From: Holophagales bacterium
GTDB taxonomy: Bacteria > Acidobacteriota > Thermoanaerobaculia > Multivoradales > Multivoraceae
Length of the DNA: 64,000 nt
Direction: 5' to 3'
NCBI GenBank assembly: GCA_009837885.1
Contig: VXSP01000014.1
Location: 114,302-178,301 of the forward strand
Shown here piece by piece: positions 58,716 to 64,000 of this stretch. The first letter of the stretch is position 1. Every line of letters starts with the position of its first letter. Both the position numbers and the translations under genes were made by a program. The notes under the pieces are model-generated. The model was not told the DNA's origin. It was given only the letters and a program-made list of their open reading frames with translations, and searched no databases.

Positions 58716-60050
58716 TCAGGCGTAGAGCGACTGGAAGTGCCGGCGGTACTGCTCCGGGGGCCGCTCGAAGGCGGCCGCGAACACGTCCTCCGAGGCCGCG
58801 CCTTCCTGGAAGCGGCGCTTCGGGAAAACCGGGAAGTCGACGCCGAGCACCCGCTTCATCCCGCGGCGCACCACCTCGCCCTTCAACTCGTAGAGCGCTT
58901 CGTGGGAGCCGCCGACCAGGGTCGCGAAGGGGATCGCCTCGGCCACCGCGATGACCGCCGGCCGGGTGAACGGACTGAAGCCCTCGAAGCCGAGCAGACG
59001 CGCCGGCGCGTGGGTGCGGACGGTGGCCCGGCCGAGGCCGCCCGAGTAGGTCTGGGAGTGCTTGATCGCGTCGACGCCCCAGCCCTCCTGGTAGAGCATC
59101 GAGTTGTTGACCACGCTGGTGATCGTCAGCTCGTGGTTCTCCTCGAGCGGGTAGTCCTTCAGGTTCTCGTCGCCGCCGTCGCCGTCGACCAGCAGCCGCC
59201 AGTCGGAGTAGCGGGCGCGGATCCCCCGCAGCAGCGCGAGGCCGACCGCGGCACACTCGACGTCGAGCGGCTTGTAGTCCTCGATCACCTCGACCGCCCC
59301 CAGGGGATCGACGGCCGCGGCGTCGGCCTCGATCTCCTCGCCCAGCATCTCGAGATCCATGCGCCGCAGGAACTCCCGCGCCTGCGCGGCGTCAACGGCG
59401 TCCGCGCCGACCCGGAGAGTGAACGCCTTGAGCCGCGCGGCGCTCCGGCCCGACTCGAGCAGCGCGCGGTTCAGCGCCACCAGCACCGCGCCGCTGTCGA
59501 TGCCGCCCGAGAAGCACACCCCGATCGGTTCGTGGGCGAGGCGGTCCGGCAGCGCGGCGAGCCAGCCGCGGAGTTCGAACATCAGCGCCCCGACGTAGCG
59601 CTCCCCGATCAGGTCGAGATCGGGCGGCAGCGTGCCCCGGGGCGGGTCGAAGAAGCGCTCGTGGATCGGGTTCGGGTCGGGGCAGCCGACCAGGCGCAGC
59701 GTCGTCGCGTGGTGCGCGGGGACCATCCTCGTGTAGGTCGGGTGGAACTGGTCGAGATAGCCCTCGGCGGCGAGGCAATCCCTGATCTCGTCGATGCGCT
59801 GGGCGACGACCAGCATCGGCCCTGACGTCTCCTTGGCCAGGAAGTAGCGCATCGGCCGGTCCAGGCTGCGGGCCATCACGACGTCGACGCCGCGGCGGGC
59901 GGCCAGAGCGAACGAACCGTCGATCCCGAGCACCGCCTCGGGCCCGTCAAGCAGGCGCCGCCGCGCCTCGTCGGGCGTCAGCGTCCACAGGCGCTGTTCA
60001 CTGTCGTCGATCAGGTTGAGCACACGGGCGATGGGCTTGTCCACGGTCAT
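58716..60050 (-). CDS. Asparagine-synthase-like ATP-pyrophosphatase (no glutaminase Cys)
   Basis: Protein of 444 residues. The C-terminal PP-loop domain is complete (VCFSGGIDSGAVLVALN, LLVDGDGGDENLKDY, VFPKRRFQEGA), as in the AsnB/beta-lactam-synthetase family. The N-terminal part (about 1-120) is a degenerate glutamine-amidotransferase-type fold but lacks the Cys at position 2 (MTVDKP), so it should not hydrolyse glutamine and probably uses another nucleophile, as in beta-lactam synthetase. It heads the run that contains the radical SAM and halogenase-like genes. Confidence 0.85.
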   Translation of the reverse strand: MTVDKPIARVLNLIDDSEQRLWTLTPDEARRRLLDGPEAVLGIDGSFALAARRGVDVVMARSLDRPMRYFLAKETSGPMLVVAQRIDEIRDCLAAEGYLDQFHPTYTRMVPAHHATTLRLVGCPDPNPIHERFFDPPRGTLPPDLDLIGERYVGALMFELRGWLAALPDRLAHEPIGVCFSGGIDSGAVLVALNRALLESGRSAARLKAFTLRVGADAVDAAQAREFLRRMDLEMLGEEIEADAAAVDPLGAVEVIEDYKPLDVECAAVGLALLRGIRARYSDWRLLVDGDGGDENLKDYPLEENHELTITSVVNNSMLYQEGWGVDAIKHSQTYSGGLGRATVRTHAPARLLGFEGFSPFTRPAVIAVAEAIPFATLVGGSHEALYELKGEVVRRGMKRVLGVDFPVFPKRRFQEGAASEDVFAAAFERPPEQYRRHFQSLYA

Positions 60051-60130
60051 TCCCCCTTAGGCCAACAGCATGTCCGCGCCGACACGATCCGGCCACGATC
60101 GGCGGTGACCTGCATGGTACTGTCCCGGCG

Positions 60131-60799
60131 ATGTCCAGGCACAGTGGGAACAGGCTCCGGACGGCCTTCTTCGTCTTGGTCGGTACAGGTGTCTCGATCG
60201 CCCACATCGGCTGCCAGGCTGCGCCGGAGGAAGCCGGCCCAACCCGCATCGACCTCGAAGTGCAGGGGCTCGGACTCGTCGACCTGCCGGACGGCTGCAC
60301 AAGGGTGGAACCCAGCGTCCATGCCCTGGAGCTTGCCTGTGAACTCATCGAGACGACGGAGACTCCGGCGGGTCCGGTGGGCTCGATCCATCTCGAGCTC
60401 GGCGAGCCCACTGAAGGCCACATCGAACTCGCGGACATCTCCGCGATCGACGTCATCAGGGAGGAGCAGCGGCCGCTGTTCGAGGCGCTGCCCGGAGGCG
60501 AGTTCGTGGGCGTCGGCGGCGCGCTCTTCTACGGCCCGTTCGGAGCAGCGCGCTACTCACGCGGGAGATTCCAGGCCGAAGACGGCGCCACGCTCCAGCG
60601 GATCCGGCTGTTCATGGTTCATCCGATGGAGAACCGGCTCGTCAACCTCGTCTACGACCATCCGCCCGGCGACAACGCGGATACGGCGGCGCGGGTCAAC
60701 AACCACCTCCTCGTTCTCCTGGAACACCTCAGGAGCTGGGAAGACATGCCCGCCGACGCCGGGAACGACGCGACGGCGGACGAATCGGCGACGTACTGA
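60131..60799 (+). CDS. Hypothetical lipoprotein
   Basis: Unrecognised 222-residue protein with a lipoprotein-type signal peptide (AFFVLVGTGVSIAHIGC; His-Ile-Gly-Cys lipobox). The mature part is acidic with beta-strand character (LVDLPDGCTRVEPSVHALEL, then a GGALFYGPFGAARYSRG segment). It is divergent from the asparagine-synthase-like gene and precedes the GspF-type gene. No catalytic motif is seen. Confidence 0.65.
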   Translation: MSRHSGNRLRTAFFVLVGTGVSIAHIGCQAAPEEAGPTRIDLEVQGLGLVDLPDGCTRVEPSVHALELACELIETTETPAGPVGSIHLELGEPTEGHIELADISAIDVIREEQRPLFEALPGGEFVGVGGALFYGPFGAARYSRGRFQAEDGATLQRIRLFMVHPMENRLVNLVYDHPPGDNADTAARVNNHLLVLLEHLRSWEDMPADAGNDATADESATY

Positions 60800-60850
60800 T
60801 CCCGGCCTCAGGCTCGGCGGCGGCGCCCGTCTCCCGGGAGGCCGCTGAGC

Positions 60851-61993
60851 GTGTTCCGCGCGCCCTGGCTCGCCGACGAGGACGAGCTGCTCGCACCGGA
60901 GCCTGACGAGCCCGAAACGCCGCGACGTTGGCCGCCGCGCTGGTTCCGCCCGCGCCGCCGCGTCGGACCCAAGACTCTGGCGGTCTTCAGCCGCCAGTTG
61001 GCCGTCCTGCTGGACGCGGGCCTGCCGCTGCTTCAGGGCCTGGACATCCTGAGCATCCAGGGCCAGCACGCGGGGCTCCGCGCCATCCTGCTGGAGGTCC
61101 GTTCCGAGGTCGCGGCGGGGGCCGGCCTCGCCGAAGCGATGAAACGCCGGCCGCGCGCCTTCAACGACCTCTACGTGAACCTGGTCGCCGCCGGCGAGGC
61201 CAGCGGTGCTCTCCACCCCGTGATGGACCGTCTCGCCACGCACATCGAGAAGGTGGCGAAGCTCCGCAACCAGGTCCGTTCCGCCCTCACCTATCCGGCC
61301 GCCATCCTCGCCGTCGCATCCGCGGTCGTGTTCCTCATCCTGTGGAAGGTGATCCCCGTGTTCCGGCACCTGTTCGCCGACCTGGGCGGCGACCTTCCCT
61401 TCCTGACCCGGCTGGTCGTCGGCGTCAGCGAGTTCATCGGCGCCTACGTGCTCGTTCTGCTCGGCGGCGCCGCCGCGGCGGTGTTCGCGGCGAGCCGCCT
61501 GCTCCGCACCCGTCAGGGCCGCCAGTGGGCCGACCGGCTGGTGCTGCGCCTGCCGCTGGTCGGCAAGCTGTTGCAGCGGATCGTCGTGGGACGCGCCTGC
61601 CGCACCCTCTCCGTCCTGCTGGCCTCGGGCCTACCGATCCTCGACGCGCTGAAGACCACCGCCGGCGCAGCCGGGAACACGGTCGTCGCCGAGGCCCTCG
61701 AAACCGTCCGCGACCAGGTCGAGCAGGGCGGCTCGATCCACGCCGCGCTGCGCGGGACGAACGTCTTCCCGACCATGCTGTGCCAGATCGTCTACGTCGG
61801 CGAACAGACCGGCAAGCTCAGTCCGATGCTCAACCGCATCGCCGACTTCTACGAGGAGGAGGTGGACACGGACGTCGACAGCCTGATGAAGCTGCTCGAG
61901 CCGGCGCTGATCACGATCCTCGGCGTCGTCATCGGCGGCATCGTCATCTCGATGTACCTGCCGATGTACTCGGCCCTGACGCGGTTGGGGTAG
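60851..61993 (+). CDS. PilC/GspF-type inner-membrane assembly protein
   Basis: Membrane protein of 380 residues with two GspF repeats: FSRQLAVLLDAGLPLLQGLD ... LYVNLVAAGEASGALHPVM and RTLSVLLASGLPILDALKTT ... QIVYVGEQTGKLSPML, each followed by membrane helices (ILAVASAVVFLILWKVIPVF and ITILGVVIGGIVISMYLPMY). It anchors type II secretion or type IV pilus assembly. No other gene of either system is in the window. The start is GTG. Confidence 0.92.
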   Translation: MFRAPWLADEDELLAPEPDEPETPRRWPPRWFRPRRRVGPKTLAVFSRQLAVLLDAGLPLLQGLDILSIQGQHAGLRAILLEVRSEVAAGAGLAEAMKRRPRAFNDLYVNLVAAGEASGALHPVMDRLATHIEKVAKLRNQVRSALTYPAAILAVASAVVFLILWKVIPVFRHLFADLGGDLPFLTRLVVGVSEFIGAYVLVLLGGAAAAVFAASRLLRTRQGRQWADRLVLRLPLVGKLLQRIVVGRACRTLSVLLASGLPILDALKTTAGAAGNTVVAEALETVRDQVEQGGSIHAALRGTNVFPTMLCQIVYVGEQTGKLSPMLNRIADFYEEEVDTDVDSLMKLLEPALITILGVVIGGIVISMYLPMYSALTRLG

Positions 61994-61994
61994 T

Positions 61995-62039
61995 CGCCGC
62001 TACGCGGCGGCAGCTCTCCCCCGGGTCAGAAGACCCGGG
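61995..62039. repeat. Two-hairpin element downstream of the GspF-type gene
   Basis: Hairpin one is CGCCGC/GCGGCG around TAC (61995-62009). Hairpin two is CCCGGGTC/GACCCGGG around AGAA (62020-62039) and shares the 14-base core GGGTCAGAAGACCC with the hairpin at 42145-42162, where one outer pair is swapped from C-G to G-C. It lies two bases after the GspF-type stop and upstream of moeA. It may be a terminator or a dispersed repeat. Confidence 0.55.
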
Positions 62040-62094
62040 TCACATAACGCCTGCACCGTTGACGGCGGGCCGACTGCTCAGGTAACAACGCGCC

Positions 62095-63297
62095 ATGCTC
62101 TCTCCCGAGGACGCCTGGGTCGCGATCGCCGCGGAGGCGGAGACTCTGCCAGCCGAACGCGTGAGTCGCGCCGCCGCGGTCGGCCGGGTGCTCGCCGAGG
62201 GCCTGACCGCGACGGTCGACGTGCCCGCCCACGACGTCTCGGCGATGGACGGCTTCGCCCTCGGCGGCGACGTCGAGGCGGGCGCCACGCTGCCCGTCGA
62301 CGGCATCGTCGCCGCCGGTGATCCGCCGGGAGCGGAGCTCCGCCCGGGCGCGGCCCTGCGGATCATGACCGGAGCGCCCGCGCCCGCGGGCTCCGACCGC
62401 GTGATCCCGATCGAGCAGACCGAGTTCAAAGCAGGCGACGCCGCCACCGTCCGCATCGTGGAGACGGTGCCGACGGGGAGCCACATCCGCCGCCAGGCCG
62501 AGGTCACAGGCGTTGGCGGACCGTTGCTCGCCGAGGGGGAGTTGCTGACACCCGGCGGCGCCGGCGTTTTAGCGACCCACGGCATCCACGAGGCGCCGGT
62601 CTATCGCCGCCCCACCGTCGCCACGCTGTCCACCGGCGACGAAGTCGTCCCCGCCGAGGCCGAGCCCGGCCCGGGCCAGCTCCGCGACTCCCACCGCGAT
62701 TTCCTCCGCGCCGCGCTGGCACAGCTTGGAATCGAGGCTCGCTCCCTGGGAATCGCCCGCGACGACCCGGCCGAGCTGCGCGCCAAAGTCGAGCGCGGGC
62801 TGGACTCCGACGTGCTGCTGATCTCCGGCGGCGTTTCCATGGGCGAGTTCGACTTCGTCGAGCAGGTCCTCGGCGACACCGGCCTGGGGTGCCGCATCCT
62901 GTTCGACGCGGTCGCGATCCAGCCGGGGAAGCCGCTGGTGGCGGCGCGCCACGATCGGGGATGGGTGTTCGGACTGCCCGGAAACCCGGCCTCGGCCATG
63001 GTGACGTACTGGCTGTTCGTGCGGCCCCTGTTGCGCGTCATGGCCGGAGCGGAAGACAGCTTCTGGCAGGGAGCGCTCCGCGGGAGGCTAGGGGGAGGCC
63101 TGCCGTTCGCCAAGGGCCGCGACCGGTTCCTGCCCTGCCGCCTCGAGTTCTCCTCCGGCGAAGTACTCGTCGACCCGCGGCCGCCCCTGGGTTCGCACGA
63201 TCTTGTCGCCTACGGCGCCGGCGCCGGCCTGGTGCGGGTGCCGAAGTTCAGCGCCCCGGCCGCCGCGGGAGAGCCGTGCGAGGTGCTGCCCCTGTAA
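62095..63297 (+). CDS. moeA: Molybdopterin molybdenumtransferase MoeA
   Basis: Protein of 400 residues inserting molybdenum into molybdopterin. PAHDVSAMDGFAL, RIMTGAPAPAGSDRVIP, TLSTGDEVV, SGGVSMGEFDFV and VFGLPGNPASAMV are the canonical motifs of the MoeA/gephyrin family. The C-terminal barrel (GRLGGGLPFAKGRDRFLPCR) is present. ATG at 62095. It implies molybdoenzymes elsewhere. No molybdenum-cofactor riboswitch was recognised in the 101-bp upstream gap. Confidence 0.95.
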   Translation: MLSPEDAWVAIAAEAETLPAERVSRAAAVGRVLAEGLTATVDVPAHDVSAMDGFALGGDVEAGATLPVDGIVAAGDPPGAELRPGAALRIMTGAPAPAGSDRVIPIEQTEFKAGDAATVRIVETVPTGSHIRRQAEVTGVGGPLLAEGELLTPGGAGVLATHGIHEAPVYRRPTVATLSTGDEVVPAEAEPGPGQLRDSHRDFLRAALAQLGIEARSLGIARDDPAELRAKVERGLDSDVLLISGGVSMGEFDFVEQVLGDTGLGCRILFDAVAIQPGKPLVAARHDRGWVFGLPGNPASAMVTYWLFVRPLLRVMAGAEDSFWQGALRGRLGGGLPFAKGRDRFLPCRLEFSSGEVLVDPRPPLGSHDLVAYGAGAGLVRVPKFSAPAAAGEPCEVLPL

Positions 63298-63354
63298 GTC
63301 GATTAGCAGTCCTCGCCGGAGACTGCCAACAAGCTGCTACAATCCCGCGCCGCG

Positions 63355-63705
63355 ATGCCCCTGTACGAGTACCAGTGCACCGAGTGCGAGGCGACCCTGG
63401 AGGCCATCCAGGCGTTCTCGGCGCCGCCGCTCAAGGAGTGCCCCGAGTGCGGCCGGTCCAGCCTGAAGAAGCTGCTCTCGGCGCCCGCCTTCCAGTTCAA
63501 GGGCAGCGGCTGGTACGTCAACGACTACGCCCGCAAGGACAAGAACGGGTCGGCGGAGAGCGCCTCGAACGGCTCCTCCGCGAACGGCAACGGCTCCGAG
63601 AGCAAAGGCAAGGCCGCGGCCGGCGAGTCATCGTCCACCGAGTCGTCCTCGAAGACCGAGTCGTCCTCGAAGAGCGAAACCTCAAGCCCCGCCGCCACGC
63701 CGTAA
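63355..63705 (+). CDS. FmdB-family zinc-ribbon protein
   Basis: Protein of 116 residues. MPLYEYQCTECEATLEAIQA and CPECGRSSLKKLLSAPAF make the FmdB zinc ribbon (two CxxC pairs). A Ser/Glu/Lys-rich low-complexity tail (about 60-116) follows. Family members are putative regulators, first noted beside formamidase genes. ATG at 63355. It is the last gene on the plus strand. Confidence 0.9.
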   Translation: MPLYEYQCTECEATLEAIQAFSAPPLKECPECGRSSLKKLLSAPAFQFKGSGWYVNDYARKDKNGSAESASNGSSANGNGSESKGKAAAGESSSTESSSKTESSSKSETSSPAATP

Positions 63706-63760
63706 CGCCAGCGGATCCCCATCCCCTCCCTACCGGCCCTCAGCAGGCAACGCCGGCCAG

Positions 63761-63932
63761 CCGGCCCGGGGGCCAGGAGGCGGATGCCAGCGGGCTCGAA
63801 GCGAGCGACGCCCGACGACCGAGCGCCAGGCAACGCCTTGCCGAAGCGAGCGGAGTGAAGTGAGCGCCGCCCCCTCATTCTCCCGGAGAGCGCGAACGGC
63901 CGCTGGCAACCGCCTCCTGGCCTCCGGGCCGG
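63761..63932. repeat. Long inverted-repeat element, copy B
   Basis: Near-perfect 33-bp inverted repeats (63761-63793 and 63900-63932; one G-T pair and one A-A mismatch) enclose exactly 106 bp, the same interior length as copy A at 42212-42375. The inner ends (CCAGCGG / CCGCTGG) and interior words (CGAAGCGAGCG) are shared, yet the arms differ in sequence. It lies between fmdB and the convergent partial tRNA. No gene was seen in 63706-63945. Confidence 0.7.
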
Positions 63933-63945
63933 CGGGTCAGCACGT

Positions 63946-64000
63946 TGGCGGAAGCGCATGGGAATCGAACCCACCCCCGGAGACGCATCACGCCCCGGAC
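63946..64000 (-). tRNA. selC: Partial tRNA, probably tRNA-Sec
   Basis: The 3' part of a tRNA runs off the right edge. It shows a long variable arm (CCGGGG/CTCCGG pairing), a T-arm with GGTTCGATTCC, then GCGCTTCC, discriminator G and CCA. Eight bases lie between the T-stem and the discriminator, so the acceptor stem has eight pairs, the mark of bacterial tRNA-Sec (E. coli ends CTTCCGCCA). The anticodon is outside the window, so tRNA-Ser or tRNA-Leu is not fully excluded. Confidence 0.7.

Noticed and set aside
61994..62094. Molybdenum-cofactor riboswitch upstream of moeA
   Set aside because: Only two short hairpins are present; the multi-stem junction and conserved blocks of the Moco motif are not seen.

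Overview
The window is GC-rich and densely coded, with mostly short intergenic gaps and almost entirely housekeeping genes. It suggests a Gram-negative bacterium: lolA, a PagL-like outer-membrane enzyme, an LPS-type glycosyltransferase, secDF-yajC and a cytochrome c maturation (ccm) cluster. Gene order (YmdB-type phosphoesterase, rny, 6S RNA, zapA, rplT, rpmI, thrS), many GTG/TTG starts, and PPC, PKD and TPR proteins fit Acidobacteriota or a neighbouring phylum. That assignment is an inference, because no rRNA or marker tree is available. No transposase, phage gene or CRISPR array was seen.

Layout. 1-9136: an interrupted PPC-repeat gene at the left edge, metH, a VanZ-like gene and fused sat-cysC on the minus strand; a divergent acyl-CoA carboxylase beta subunit and a putative lipoprotein follow. 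9144-14243 (minus): gmd, ribBA, nadK, tlyA, a polyprenyl synthase and a Trm112-like protein. 14259-15687: a divergent PagL-like gene and a family 2 glycosyltransferase. 15698-21509 (minus): ymdB-like, rny, 6S RNA, zapA, a coiled-coil protein, rplT, rpmI, thrS. 21586-21820: two tRNA-Val genes. 21981-28436: ilvA, a CBS/CorC transporter-like gene, proS (minus) and a zinc-ribbon TPR protein. 28433-30594 (minus): a cell-surface membrane protein, an anti-sigma factor and an ECF sigma factor preceded by 58-bp tandem repeats. 30860-36925: ccmA, B, D, E, F, G, H, I, with no ccmC. 36926-42018 (minus): aroK, a small membrane peptide, thiE, accC, accB, a TPR peptide and two PKD/Ig-like paralogs. 42390-49672 (minus): rel, secF, secD, yajC, tgt, lolA. 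49712-50896: an HD phosphohydrolase. 50845-60050 (minus): trmB, manC, a nitroreductase, a DsbA-like protein, holB, tmk, then a flavoprotein halogenase-like / radical SAM / asparagine-synthase-like cassette. 60131-63705 (plus): a lipoprotein, a PilC/GspF protein, moeA, an FmdB zinc ribbon. A partial tRNA, best read as tRNA-Sec, closes the window on the minus strand.

How the genes work together. Several biosynthetic threads are visible: one-carbon and methionine metabolism (metH), sulfate activation (sat-cysC), fatty-acid precursor supply (accB, accC), GDP-sugar formation (manC, gmd), c-type cytochrome assembly (ccm) and tRNA modification (tgt, trmB). Many operon junctions are four-base NTGA overlaps, and all four first bases occur. 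At least two genes (ccmI, tgt) have CTG as the only start that preserves the expected N-terminus.

Most notable for follow-up: (a) two intergenic inverted-repeat elements whose long arms differ in sequence but remain self-complementary around a 106-nt interior of identical length; (b) the halogenase-like / radical SAM / asparagine-synthase-like cassette upstream of tmk-holB; (c) repeated ECF-type promoter-like boxes upstream of the sigma factor; (d) repeated copies of the proS initiation region forming micro-ORFs.
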